Positions 45,311-57,537 are shown, counted from the first letter of the stretch. The stretch: 64,000 bases of DNA from Bidens hawaiensis (GCA_021521415.1 JAIQDT010002050.1:62001-126000), one strand, 5' to 3'. Numbers and translations are program-made. Notes: generated by a model from the letters alone, not told the origin.

Positions 45311-47034
45311 GTGTTGAACCGGGTTCCAGAAAAGTTGTCAGATCCGGGTGTGTTTACAATCCCGTGCACGTTCGAAAGTGATATGATGAGTCAAGCGTTG
45401 GCGGATTTGGGTGCGAGTATTAATCTTCTGTCGTATTCGTTGTTTGAGAAGTTGGAGTTGGGTGAGCTTACACTGACTCGTATGTCGTTGTCGTTGGCGG
45501 ATCGTTCGGTTAAGTATCCGCGAGGTATTATTAAGAATTCGTTAGTAAAAGTTGACAAGTTTGTATTTCCAGTTGATTTTGTGGTACTTGACATGGAGGC
45601 CGACGAGAAGGTTCCCATTATTCTTGGTCGGCTGTTTTTGAGAACGGCTAAAGCTCTTATTGATGTGTATGAGGGGCGGATCACACTTCGGGTTGGTGAT
45701 GAGAATGTTACTTATGATATTGCAAAGTCCATGAAGCACGTTGGTGACAGTGATGATGTTAGCGGTTTATGCCATTTGGTATATTTTCTAAATTCTTTTA
45801 TTTCGGGTTTTGATAAATGTCTTGATTATATTTGTGGAACCGATTTGGTTGGGATGGAGTTGGATGACAAGTTGACGGAAATTATAGAGGATGGTGAGGA
45901 AGACGTGGTAGATGATGTTTCTTGTTCGGCGGAGATTATGGAGGTTAGTGAGATTATTTGGGAAAAAGAGGAGGAAAAACCCGCTCCGTTGGAATTAAAG
46001 GTTCTTCCGTCACATTTAGAGTATGTGTATCTTGAAGAGGGCTCGGATTTGCTCGTTATTGTTTCGTCGAAGTTGAGTGAGGAAGAAAAGTCAAAGTTGA
46101 TAGAAGTGTTGAAGATGAATAAAGGGGCGATTGCATTGAGACTTTCATATATTCAATGTATTATCCCAGCTTATTGTACCCACCGAATTTTGATGGAAGA
46201 TGAGTATAAACCGGTGGTTCAACCCCAAAGGCGTTTGAATCCAAATATGCAAGAAGTTGTCAAGAAAGAGGTTCTTAAGTTGTTGGATGCCGGGGTGATT
46301 TATCTGATTTCGGACTCTCCATGGGCAAGTCCAACTAAGGCTGTTCCAAAGAAAGGGGGGATGACGGTTGTTATGAACGAGAAGAATGAACACATCCCTT
46401 CGCGTACGGTTACCAGTTGGAAGGTTTGTATTGACTACCAGAGGTTGATGGTGCTACTCGTAAAGACCACTTCCCGTGGCCGTTTATTGATCAAATGTTG
46501 GAGTGTCTCGCAGGTCAACAATTTTATTGTTTTCTTGATGGTTTTTCAGATTATTTTCAGATTCCAATCGCACCGGAAGACCAAGAGAAGACAACTTTTA
46601 CATGTTTGTATGGTACATATGCTTATCGACGCATGCCGTTTGGGTTGTGTAATGCTCCGGCTACCTTTCAGCGTTGTATGGTGGCAATTTTCAAGATATG
46701 ATAGAGACTCCATGGAGGTTTTTATGGATGAGTTTTCGGTGTAAGGTAATTCTTTCGATCATTGTTTGGGTAATCTTGAGAGGATGTTGAAGAGGTGCAT
46801 CGAGACGAAGTTGATGTTGAATTGGGAAAAGTATCACTTATGGTGACGGAAGGGATAGTTTTGGGCCATAAAATTTCAAGACACGGTATAGAGGTGGATC
46901 GGGCGAAGATTGACACGATTAGTAGGCTTCCTCTGCCGACGAATGTTAAGGCTATAAGAAGTTTTCTTGGTCATGCGGGTTTCTATAGGTGGTTTATTAA
47001 AGACTTTTCAAAAATTACCCGCCCGATGACCTGA
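45311..47034 (+). pseudogene. Athila protease and reverse transcriptase
   Basis: The 45311-46744 frame holds the retropepsin-type block (ALADLGASINLLSYSLFEKL, then VPIILGRLFLRTAKALIDVY). A linker and the RT start follow (VVKKEVLKLLDAGVIY, SDSPWASP, SWKVCIDYQR). The frame shifts near 46440 into KDHFPWPFIDQML, FYCFLDGFSDYFQIPIAPED and RRMPFGLCNAPATFQRCM. It then shifts back near 46700 for the catalytic box, which reads FMDEFSV where Athila RTs normally have two adjacent Asp residues. A TAA follows it. A third frame carries LGHKISRHGIEVDRAKID and [18 protein letters not shown]. The enzyme is dead by both frame and active-site loss. Confidence 0.88.
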
Positions 47035-47072
47035 TTGTTATAGAAAGATGTCCCGTTTGTGATGAAGATTGT

Positions 47073-48889
47073 TTGAAGGCTTTCAAGTTTCTGAAAGATC
47101 AACTTGTAAGTGCTCCTATTCTTGTGTCACCGGATTGGAATTTACCGTTTGAGCACATGTGTGATGCGAGCGATTATGCGGTTGGAGCGGTTTTGGGGCA
47201 AAGGCGTGAGAAACATTTTCACCCTATTTATTATGCAAGCAAGACATTGAATGATGCCCAAGAGAACTACACCACCACCGAAAAGGAACTTTTAGCCGTT
47301 GTATTTTCATTTGACAAGTTCCGGTCGTATCTTGTACTTTCGAAGACCACCGTTTTTACCGATCATGCAACTTTGCGTTTTCTCTTTCACAAGAAAGGCG
47401 CGAAGCCCCGTCTCATACGGTGGATTCTTTTACTTTCCGAGTTTGATATTGAGATTAAAGACAAGAAGGGGGCGGAAAATGTTGCGGCGGATCATCTTTC
47501 CCGTTTAGAGGATACGAAGAGAGAAGAGATTCGCGAAGAAGAAATTGGTGATAGATTTTCGCATGAGTCGATTGATTTTGTTACAGCCGAAAAGCAAGGT
47601 TTGCCATGGTTCACCAATTTTGCTAATTTTTTATCTACGGGCCTTGTGTTGAAAGGGATGACTACTCAACAAAAGAAGAAGTTTTTCCGGGATGTTAATC
47701 GGTATGTTTGGGATGATCCTTTTCTTTTCAAGATTGGTGGTGACCAAATTCTTAAAAGATGTGTGTCGAAAGAAGAAGGGTTGAATATTCTGAAGCATGT
47801 TCATGAAGGTTTAACGGGCGGTCATCATGGAGAGCATGCCAAGGCTCAAAAGGTATTTGATTGTGGTTTTTTTTGGCCATCGGTTGTAAAAGATGCGGTG
47901 GAATTTGTTAAGACGTGTGATGCTTGTCAACGCACCGGAAATATTTCATCGAAAAACGAGATGCCTCAAAACCCCATACAAACTCTTGAAATATTTGATG
48001 TTTGGGGCATCGATTTTATGGGACCGTTTCCGGTGGTCACAAATATATTTTAGTGGCGATTGATTACGTTTCCAAATGGGTTGAAGCCTAAGCATTGGCC
48101 ACAAATGATGCTAGAGTTGTTGTGAAATTTTTAAAGAAGTTGCTTACTCGTTTCGGGACACCACGGGCGATTATTAGCGATCGAGGTACTCATTTTTGTA
48201 ATTCCGTCATGGAGAAAGGATTAGCTCGTTATGGAGTTACTCATCGCACCTCTACCGCTTACCATCCTCAAACGAATGGTCAAGTCGAGAATTCTAATAG
48301 AGGGGTGAAGAGAATTTTGGAGAAGACGGTTGGGATAAGTCGGAAAGATTGGTCAGAGAAGTTGGATGACGCGGTGTGGGCATTCAGAACCGCGTACAAG
48401 ACACCGTTGGGTACTACACCGTTTATGTTAGTTTACGGTAAAGCAAGTCATCTTCCCGTTGAGTTGTAACATCGAGCGTTTTGGGTGTTGAAGACGGTAA
48501 ATGTTGATCTTACTGAGGCCGCTAGAAAGAAGTATTTTCAAATTCATGAGTTAGAGGAACTTCGTGATGCAGCGTATTCTCGATCGTTGGATATCAAGGA
48601 AAAGACGAAAGTGTTGCACGATCGACGTTTAAAGGGAGGTAAAGACTTCAAGAAAGGTGATAAAGTTTTGTCATATAATTCTCGTTTGAAGTTATTTGCA
48701 GGTAAGCTGAGATCCAAGTGGACGGGACCTTATTTGGTGAAAGAAGTATTCTCGTATGGAGCGGTGGAGTTAGAGAATCCGGACAATGGAACTTCGTGGA
48801 AAGTGAACAGTCATCGTCTAAAGCATTATCTTGGAGGGCCGGAGGAGTCAATCGAGGTAGAGGAAACTCCCCTCGATCCATCGAACTAA
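47073..48889 (+). pseudogene. Athila RNase H and integrase
   Basis: The frame from 47073 gives RNase H ([52 protein letters not shown]). The integrase H2C2 zinc finger follows ([22 protein letters not shown]), and the first catalytic Asp is in [11 protein letters not shown] one-base loss causes a stop at 48051-48053. In another frame the core resumes, with TAA in VEA*ALA, the second Asp in AIISDRGTHF and the Glu in NGQVEN. A third stop (48467-48469) precedes the C-terminal part: KGDKVLSYNSRLKLFAGKL, SKWTGPYLVK, SHRLKHYLGG. All catalytic residues remain but the frame is broken three times. Confidence 0.9.
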
Positions 48890-50333
48890 ATCATCGAAAC
48901 GGGTTCTTGAGTGAAAACTCAAGTGTAGAGTTTGTATAATTTCTTTAGTTTATTTTCGGTTATTTGAGTCGCTAACTTTAGTTTTTTGTAGTTTATTGCG
49001 TCGTCGAGTCGTTTCAAGGAATCATCACCAACAAAACGAGAGGTTTTACGAGGATTTGAAAGATGCCAGGTAAGTTTTGAACGCAAAACTTAACATAAAA
49101 TGGGCATAAGAATGAGTTGATAACTTTTTCAAAATTTTTTCTAAGGCAAAATAGCCCTCAAAATCGTCAAAACTTTCTGTCAAGAAAGCCCGTCGCGCGC
49201 GCGACTGGGGTTTTCCTTTCCAACCGCGTGACGTGGAGGAAACAACCAAAAAATAATGTACAGCGACGCCTAGGCGCCGCGCGACCGGAAGGGACCCAGG
49301 CCTCTGCGCGGCGCGGAGCCCCCTATCCCCACATATATGATTTTTTTTAATTCTTACACCATATTATGCCAAATTCTCATCTTTTCAAAATAATCCCTCT
49401 TTCCCTCTTGAACCCTAGCCGCGATTTGCACTCCTTCTTCACCAAAATCTTCAATTTTTCATTATTATTCACCAAATTAAACCTCTTAATCACTTACATA
49501 TCACCCTAACATCAAAACCCACCGTTAATTTTGACCTAAAACTCACTAAATCTCTCACTTGCACACACTTTATTTCTTCAATTTTTGCAAGTTCATTCGG
49601 ATTTACACTACACTAAGGTATGATTTCTTGTAGTTTTTGTGTATTCTAGTGTTAATTTTAGCTTAGGTTTTGCTAACTTTGTTGTTAGGATTTGTTTAAG
49701 TTAGTTGTTTAGGTTCGTTGTTGGGTGCGGGTTGGTATGGGCTGGCAGTTTCGTTGAATTTTTGGGTGCGGTTGGTTGGGTTGAAATATGTTGAAACATT
49801 ATTTTTGGTTGCGGTCAGGTTGTCAGTTTGGGATTACAATGAGTATATCTAGCGTTGGAATTTGGTTTAAGATGGTGAAGGTTGATGTTTTAGAAGTTAA
49901 AAACGAGCCAGAAAACAAGTTTTTTATGCAATATATATTTTACTAAAAGTGTGGTTTTTCGCTTGTTTTCGACTCAATTTTTCGGGTTGTTGGCACTTGG
50001 TTTAATTGGGACAATTAAAGTGCTGGGAGGAGGTGATGTTTGTTGAGTCGGTATGAATGTTTTCAGATTTTTAAGCTAGTAAAAGTCCTAAAAATATTGG
50101 TTATCCGTTATCTTTTAAGTAAATATTTAAACCACTCTTACTTACTTGTTTTTCATCTAAATGAGTCGGTTTAAAATGTTTTATAACCCGAACTTCCAAA
50201 GTTTATTTTATTTTCAGTTTTGATAAATAAAAAAAAATAAAAAATCCGAAAATTAAAAAAAAATATTTTGTTTTTATTCTTTTTAGTTTATTTACTTACT
50301 TCCATGTTTGTTTCCTAGTTTAAATGTGTTTAG
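48890..50333 (+). other. Athila spacer between pol and ORF3
   Basis: This untranslated spacer has no supported ORF. Its most distinctive part is a GC-rich island at 49185-49325 with CGCGCG runs, otherwise rare in the window. A splice acceptor for a subgenomic ORF3 transcript could lie near its end but cannot be picked by eye. Confidence 0.6.
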
Positions 50334-51822
50334 ATGTCAAAAGAAGCGACGAAGCGAAAACGAGGCCCAGCACCGCGACCACGAGGCGAGCCGGAACCGG
50401 TTATTCTAGTGGGGCCAAGGACTTGGGTGATCGAGTACCAACCCAGATTGATTGTGTTAAAAAGAGCTCCAACCCTTAAGAAAAGTTCATTGCATAAGTT
50501 CGACGTAGATTCGCAAGAGTATGATCAATTATGTAAGTTGATAAATTCGGATCTTCTCACGTCTAATACGATTAATTGGGATTTGGTGGATTCGGTTGGT
50601 CAAAGGAGGCGTATTGAAGAGTTATTTGGCCCGAAATTTAGGGCAATGTTAGATTTCAATGAATCGCGATACCACGAGCTGACACTAGAGTTTCTGAGCA
50701 CGTTTAAATACAAAAATGGTAATTTTGCTCAGTCAAATGCGGTGTCGTTTTCTTTGGGAAGGCAGTTGTATAATATGACTATCGCACAGTTTGCGGTAGC
50801 AACCGGTTTTTATATGGATGACGAGGTGAGAGAGCCGGGGTTTGTGACGGGTATTCGGGGTGCATTTATGAATAAGCATGATGTGAGTTTCGGTCAGGAC
50901 GAGTTGGCTACTGTTTGGAACAAAATTTCTATTTGTTCGTTTTTGGGATCGAATGTGGCTTCGGATATTCGGGATCCCGCGCTTCGGTTTATTCGCCGGG
51001 TTTTGGTTAATACTTTGATTGGTCATGGTTCGGGCGACCATAAAGTAAACTAGTTGGATATTTTTTTGCTTGCTGGCGATGGTTGATCAGGTTCCGATAA
51101 ATTATTCGAGTCTTTTGGCGTGGTCATTTCATTGGAAGAGACGTGGGGGGACCAAAAATAGGTCAAAGTTGGATATGGGCTCATACATTACATGTATTGC
51201 TAGATATTTGGGTGTGTTTGATAGGGTTAAACCGGAAATTATGAGATTGGGACTCGGACGGGAGTTTTTGGAGGTTAAGGATTTAAGAAATGCGGGAATT
51301 TTGAAGGGGTCTGACCCGTTAGCGTGAGAGGATGTTAAGATGGGCCCACAGATTCATCCACTGGCGAGGACCGCGGCTGCTGCGGCTATGAGAGCTGGAC
51401 TACCGACACGTCACCAGAGGCCGCTTCACAGATCAGAGAGACCGGGTGCTCAGTTCCCGGTCAGAGAGCCTCGCCCAGAGGATATTACTTTGGATTCGTT
51501 ATATGACCGGACGGAGTCCGGTTTTGATCAGATCAGGGGTTATGTGACGGAGCAGCGGGACGAGATGAGACAGATGATAGAGGCAAACCAGAGGAGGCAG
51601 GATGAGCACATGAGGCATATGATGACTGCACTAAGGATTGAGTTGCCTACTTCTCTTCGACAGCCGGACGATGCGGGTCCGAGCGGGTCGAGCGCCCCGG
51701 GTGGTTCGGGGTATGGTCATGGAGTGCATTTTTATGGGCCGGGTCATCCAGAATTTGATAATGCGGAGTCATACCGTATTCTTGAACTGAAGTCGGAAGA
51801 GGAAGAAGAACGATTGAGTTGA
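50334..51822 (+). pseudogene. Athila ORF3 (ATHILA ORF-1-type protein in the env position)
   Basis: ATG 50334 opens a basic, Pro-rich start (KEATKRKRGPAPRPRGEPEP). The conserved region follows: RYHELTLEFLSTFKYK, VSFSLGRQLYNMTIAQFAVATG, then RFIRRVLVNTLIGHG. I recognise it as the plant ATHILA ORF-1 family (PF03078-like), which sits where retroviruses keep env but shows no clear envelope features. A TAG at 51051-51053 and a frameshift in the following T run separate it from VDQVPINYSSLLAWSFHW and onward. A TGA at 51325-51327 (from Trp or Arg) precedes the last segment: a Gln/Arg/Met-rich helix (EQRDEMRQMIEANQRRQDEH), a Gly/Ser linker and an acidic tail. Summed length is about 490 residues. Its role is not known. 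Confidence 0.75.
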
Positions 51823-53055
51823 TGAGCTGACATGGGAGTTTATGTTTTGTGATGCTTTTATTTTATTTTATTTTTTTATGATGTTTTTGTTTTTATTTGG
51901 TCTGTACGGATATTATTTTAGACTTTTTGGTTGGGTTTGCGAGTTGGAAGTTGGTGGACATTTGAAACTTATAAGTAACCTTTATGTTTTAGATTTTATG
52001 TTTGATGTTACTTAGGTTTGTCGAGAGGAGAGGTCGTGTCCGTTCAGAAAGAGAGAACGAGTTACCATTTCATATTGAGCAGTTGGTGAGGAGAGCACCC
52101 ATGGAAATAGACTGGCATATCGACAGTCTCGCATTTTACCAGCTAAGTCTTTTCCATTGTATTTTGTTTTTATGTTTTTTTGTTTTTTTTATGTCTTTGT
52201 TTTTATCTTTTTTAGGTTTTTGCTTTTTATTTTTTTATAATTCTAGCTTTTGCTTTTGATTTTTTCGAGTCGTGTTTCCCCTTGCCCACATTGAGGACAA
52301 TGCAAAATTTAAGTGTGGGGATGGGACACAAGTGTTTCAACTAATTTGAGTTTTGTTTTCGTTTTCGTACTATTGTTTAAAAAAATAAAAAATAGAAAAA
52401 ATAAAAAAATTGAAAAAGTTTTAAAAAATGTCCCTTAAGTCTAGTTTTTGTTGCGTTAAAGTGGGAGATGATGATATTTATCGGAAATTGTTTTTTCAAA
52501 CTACTAATAATATGAGATAAATAAAAGAAAGCGCACTTAACTTGGGATGTGTCGGTAGGCTCAGCCTTGAAAATGAAAGGACAATTTTGTAAAATGGGAC
52601 GGAAATCTCTTGTGGGTAAAGCGTTTTGTCCGTATAAAATAAGTAATGAAAGGTCAGCCATACTCAAGCCTCAATTATTGGTATGAAAAAGTGGAAATAT
52701 TATAAACATTGAAAAGTTTAAAAAATTCTGAATACATTATCATATGACGCTTGGGTAGGTTTAACGTTAGAGTATGCCGTGTAGCCTGTGATATAAATCT
52801 TAAACTACTTGTTTTAGTGTTTTAAACATCATTGGCGTATGGTTTTATAACCTTAAATCTTTTATTGATGGGATGCCCCGGGTCCGGAGACCATGGGTCT
52901 GTATGCCGACTATTCATCTGGGTATTCACAATTCCAAATGGGGTTGTGTATATTTAAAATAAAAGCTAAAAAAGAGCAAACCCGCAGTTTCTGCCACTTA
53001 AGTGTTTAAACATGATCACAAAAAGTACAAAAGTACAAATGCATTACAGACTTGA
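51823..53055 (+). other. Athila 3' untranslated region
   Basis: T-rich sequence follows ORF3. It contains 'ccacattgaggacaatgcaa' and AAGTGTGGGGATGGG, similar to the polypurine neighbourhood of Athila elements. The 85-codon ORF at 52002-52259 ends in a Phe/Leu stretch made by T-rich DNA and is not called a gene. The Tekay LTR starts at 53056. Confidence 0.6.
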
Positions 53056-53639
53056 TGTAACATCCTACTTTCAGTTATATTAATAAATAAAGTTCGTTTA
53101 TTTTATAGCGGGTCGTTATCGGTTTAGTTGAATAGAATACGACATGGACTTGTGTTGGGTAAATAGATATGGGTTATGGACTTGGGTTATGGAGGAATGA
53201 AGGAAAGACCATGGGCTTATGCCCATGATCAAAAATATATATACCCTTAATCCTCCATTTAATTCATTTACACATATCCCTTACACAATCCAAAACACAC
53301 ACTTAAGATTCTCTCTCTAGTTCTCTCTCTCTCTAAACCGATATCAAGAAGGAAACCGAGAACCGACCCGAGGTAATGATAGTATTTTATTGTTTGAGCT
53401 TAAATCCGTTAGATATAATCATGAAACGACGAGCCGACACCGTTAAACCGTTTAAGTCACGAGATCCGGGTATAAACCGAACCTATGATGAGCTTAGGGG
53501 TCACCCTAGCTCAGATCTGGATCGAACGGGACGAAAAACGAGTTAAAACACGTTTTTCCGGCGAATCCGCGGTTTTCCGGCGGTAGCGCCGGAAAGGCGG
53601 CGCCGGAAAAGGTTGGTACGAGGTTAGCGATGTCAGGGA

Positions 53640-53960
53640 ATGTTCTGACATTCCCTGACCTAACCCTAATTCGCTAAGGGTAACTAGCGAAGTAGGTGTG
53701 ATTCGCCAGCCGATTCGCTAGGGAAAGATTAGCGAACTAGCATGTCATTCGTTAAGGAAATAAGGGCGAACTAGGCCATTCGCTAAGGCCATTCGCTAAG
53801 AGAGGGACGAATGAACCCCCTTCGTTATAGGGTTCATTCGTTGACCAGATCAGTTCGTTAAGGTCCAATTCGCTATAAGGACCAGTTCGTTAAGATGCCT
53901 GATTCGCTATAATGGCTAATTCGTTATGAATTCCCATTCGTTAAGAGCATCTTAACGAAT
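53640..53960. repeat. Cluster of ATTCGYTAA motifs in the Tekay LTR
   Basis: ATTCGCTAA, TTCGTTAAG, TTCGCTATAA and their complements (for example CTTAACGAAT) occur roughly twenty times in 320 bp, in both orientations. The same cluster occurs in the other LTR (about 60985-61310), where one extra unit is present. Confidence 0.8.
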
Positions 53961-54687
53961 CAGAACTTTGAAAGAATGACAGAACAGTCCCTGGACTTAG
54001 AAAAGAATGATTTAATTACAATTAGGCCATTGAACTTTTAAGTAACAAATTAATTAACAATTCAAAATGTTAATGGAAAATTTGTTACGACAGTTAATGG
54101 AAATAAAATTTTTCCAAGCTGACCTGGCAGCTCGACCCCATCCAGGGGCTCTGCCCCTAGTACCCCGCTAGGGGCTGCCGCCCCTAGAACCCCGCTGCCC
54201 CTGGACCCCCGTTCGTTGAAGGTAATTATTAAACTAGAAAGGCGATATGTGTAGTGATAGTTTATAGAAACGTATAATTATTATACAGTTAGTCGTGCAC
54301 AGCTCAAGAAGAGAATAACCGTAAACGGTGAACGCAACCGCATTGAGGTGAGTTTCTAACCCCACTTCCTTGTTATGTTTTCGGGGCTGTGTGCATACTC
54401 GATGTGATAGTTAATACACTTATCTTAAGTGGTAAGTGTATGCCTTGTATGATTTATGTATGATGATTGTTTGACGGTGCGTGAACGATCTTCGGATATT
54501 GCATGTACCGTCAGGTGGTATTTAAGATATGATTGATAAGTATGATGAAAGATAGGATGTATGTATGAATATATGATGTATGCATAATGTATGTATGTTA
54601 TGATGATGGTACGTGAACGCTCTTCGGAGATTGCACGTATTGTCAAGGAAAGTATGTATGAACAGGTACGGTACAGTTACACGAAAC

Positions 54688-54852
54688 AAAGGGACAAGAC
54701 CCTAATAATATCTGTGATGTTAGGGACCAGACCCTAATAATATCTGTGATGTTAGGGACCAGACCCTAATAATATCTGTGATGTTAGGGACCAGACCCTC
54801 ATAATATCTGTGATGTTAGGGACCAGACCCTTATAATATCTGTGAGGTTATA
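54688..54852. repeat. 32-bp tandem repeat, five units, in the Tekay LTR
   Basis: The unit is 'gggaccagaccctaataata' plus 'tctgtgatgtta', nearly identical five times. The corresponding part of the 3' LTR is missing because of its truncation. Confidence 0.93.
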
Positions 54853-55306
54853 GGGCGAAAGGCTCTTTAAAACGTATGATTATGTATGTAAAGGAAGTAT
54901 GAAGGTAAGAATGAAAGTATATGCACTTACGTGTGTATGTAAGAAAGTTAAGAGGTTAAGTGTGAAATGTAAGAAGGTATTGTATGATTATGTGATTAAC
55001 TAGAACTCACTCAGCGTAGCTGACTTTTAGTATCCACGCAGGTGAGTAGGATGAGGCAGCTCGCTTGAGGTGACACGTGGCACTGAATAAGGGGCTGGCA
55101 TCGGAAGACTCAAGACGTTTATGTTTAATGTTTTGTTTATTTTGAAAGACAAGATGTTGTTTTAAGACAAGAGGTGTTTTGTTATGAAATGTTTTATGAA
55201 AGCTTTTATATTCCGCGAATGTTTTAATTAACTCTGATATTTAGAACTGTGTTTATGAGTAAATCCAACACGAAAGTAGGGCTACCGGTAACGGGGCCTT
55301 ACAAGT

Positions 55307-55318
55307 TGGTATCAGAGA
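55307..55318 (+). promoter_or_regulatory. Primer-binding site for initiator Met tRNA
   Basis: TGGTATCAGAGA starts three bases after the LTR end. It fits the initiator tRNA-Met 3' end, with the match shorter than in the 11.6-kb element. Confidence 0.85.
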
Positions 55319-55707
55319 AAAGTTCGAGAGATTTAAGCATCTTATATGCTTAGACTGGAACAGAGAATGGGATTAAAGTAAGATAAGAAAGAAGATGCCA
55401 GTTCAAGAATGCCATGTGTCACTCAAGCAAGCTCAGTAACGGTAAAGTGTATGATTAAATATGTATGTTAATGTTAGCTTGATTGCTAAAGAAAGGATAT
55501 GTGAATGTTAGGGATAGAATTACTTGATTGATTAACTGTTTAGGATAGAACCAGCACAAATGGACTCATAAGGTAAGTGTATAGGACACGGAAAGTAACG
55601 TGATCAGCTAATCACAGCTGGCCACTGTTATTACCTGTTAGCCTTACTATCCTTGTACTAAATAGTTCCTTGAGTGATGATGTTTGTGTTTTCCCTTTTA
55701 GAATACG

Positions 55708-57537
55708 ATGGCTGGAGCTGGAGACATTGCTGGAGCTAGAGGTCGCACTGGATGACGCAGCAGGCCTCGTCGTGTCCAGCAACCTTCGGTTGAGACAGCT
55801 TCTAACACCAGAGATGAGGGCAGTGTAGCTGGAGGAGGTCCGGCCAACAACGAAGGGGTTCAACTGGATCCCGCAATTCAAGCAGCTATTGTTCAAGCTG
55901 TAGCCACTGCTATGAAGAATATAACTCCTGGAAGGTCTGCTGGAAATCGTGAAAGAACTGCTGAAGGGGCAGGTGGTGATGGTAGGAAAGATGATGAGAG
56001 GGAAAAGGGTGATTCAAGTGAGGTAAGGTCTGTGAAAGTTGATGATAGGAAGAGGGACCGAGGCGGTTGCAACTATAAGTCCTTTAAAGGTTGTGACCCG
56101 CCTTAGCTGTCTGGTTTAGGAGACGCAATCGCTACTCTTAAATGGATAACCGCCATGGATAAAATTATCCACATTAGCGAGTGTCGTCCCGACCAAGCGG
56201 TAGGTTATGCTACTCAATCATTCGAGGATGAGGCTATGTATTGGTGGGAGAGTGTGGAGCAGAGGAAGACCCGTGAAGAGATCAAAGAGATGAATTGGGA
56301 GGATCTAAAGAAGTTAGTGATGAGGAAGTTCTGTGCTGACGCCGAGGTTGAGAGGGCGGAGATGAAGTTCCTGAACTTGAAAGCTGGGGCAATGACACAT
56401 CGTGAGTACACCACCGAGTTCAATCGAATGTCTAGGTTGGTGCCCGATATGGTTAACACTGAGGCCAAGAGAATCAAGTGTTATGTGAGGGGATTGCCAC
56501 AGAAAGTCCGCATGCTAGTCAGGACGAGTAAACCAGCTACCTTTGACTCTGCTGTCGAACTCGCTGAGGTGGTTTATGCTGACCTGGCTGCGGATGATGC
56601 AGTGGTGGAAGAGGAAAAGAAAGATAAGAAGTGGGTTGCTCCTGTTAAGCGACCCGGTACTCAGTTATGGAACTCCAAAGATAAGAAGCAGAAAGTGTGG
56701 GAGAAGAGATCGTGTGAGACCTGCGGAAAGATGCATGGTGGTGAGTGCAAGTGGGGTAGAAGTTCTGATGTTTGTTCCAAATGTGGAAAGGCTCATGGTG
56801 GAGAATACAGAATGGGGTCGAATGCCTGTTATAAGTGCAGGAAGGTAGGGCATTATGCCAATGAGTGCGGTGCGAAGCCAGCATGTTACAAATGTGGCAA
56901 GACAGGCCATATGGCAAGAGAGTGCACTGGAGGTAGTCGGGAGAAGGATTCTGATCAAGCAATGCTGAGGACTGGAGCCTATATGCTGACCCAGGAACAA
57001 GCTAGACAGATTCCTGATGTTGTGACCGGTACGTTCTTAGTAAACGGCATTTCTGCTTCCGTATTATTTGATTCTGGTGCGAATAGAAGTTTTGTAGCTA
57101 CGACATTTAGTAAACTAGCAAAAATGAAAGGTTGCCAAGTGTCTGAAACTTTTATAGTAGAAACCGCCAGTGACACTTCGGTTAAAATAACAAAAATGGT
57201 TAAGGATTGTAAGATAGAGTTAGAGGGACATGAGTTCCCTGTTACTTTGTATGTTATGACCTTAGGAGGGTTCGATGTAGTCTTGGGAATGGATTGGTTG
57301 TCTGAGTTTGAAGCTCAGATAGTATGTAAGAGTAGAATAATAAAGCTAAGGTCTTTAGATGGTAGTGCGGTGACGGTTTACGGTGATAAAGAAAGTTCAG
57401 GGTTTAACGTCATTTCGATGATAAAAGCCGAAGGGTTATTACGACGAGGATGTGGTGCCTACCTGACGTATGTTGTCAACACTACGGCCGAGACGAAAGA
57501 AATGAAAGATGTTCCTATCATGTGCGACTACCCATAA
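55708..57537 (+). pseudogene. Tekay gag and protease
   Basis: A single frame from ATG 55708 (MAGAGDIAGARG) is broken by TGA at 55753-55755 and TAG at 56104-56106, and is then open for 460 codons. The gag core has FEDEAMYWWESVEQRKTREE, VERAEMKFLNLKAGAMTHRE and RMSRLVPDMV. Two diverged Cys-rich motifs (CETCGKMHGGEC, CSKCGKAHGGEY) precede two perfect CCHC knuckles (CYKCRKVGHYANEC, CYKCGKTGHMAREC). The retropepsin active site is VLFDSGANRSFV, followed by DVVLGMDWLSEFEA. A TAA at 57535-57537 separates it from RT, at the codon before [11 protein letters not shown]. Gag would bind and package RNA and protease would cut the polyprotein. No new start codon is needed after the early stops if they are recent point mutations. 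Confidence 0.9.

Larger units (their letters stand above)
41538..53055 (+). mobile_element. Athila-type Ty3/gypsy retrotransposon, 5' LTR to 3' region
   Basis: The order is LTR, Asp-tRNA primer site, gag, protease, RT, RNase H, integrase, a long spacer, an extra ORF of ATHILA type, and an untranslated region with 'gacaatgcaaaatttaagtg' before a GGGGA stretch. It entered the pol gene of the Tat element (left flank CCACT at 41533-41537). A Tekay-like element interrupts it at 53056. Its 3' LTR and second target copy lie outside the window. It carries many stops and frameshifts. Confidence 0.9.
53056..55303 (+). repeat. 5' LTR of the Tekay-like element
   Basis: It starts TGTAACATCCTAC and ends GGGGCCTTACA. 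It contains a likely TATA box (ATATATATACC near 53237), a CT tract at about 53310-53335, the ATTCGCTAA motif cluster at about 53640-53960 and a five-fold 32-bp repeat. Confidence 0.93.

Noticed and set aside
52002..52259. 85-codon ORF with a hydrophobic Phe/Leu tail, also at 62640-62897
   Set aside because: It looked like an envelope-type membrane segment, but the tail is produced by T-rich low-complexity DNA. The two copies are similar only because the whole segment was duplicated.
52377..52667. Minus-strand 96-codon ORF, also at 63015-63305
   Set aside because: Antisense to the Athila 3' region with no domain. Its presence in both places is explained by the segmental duplication.
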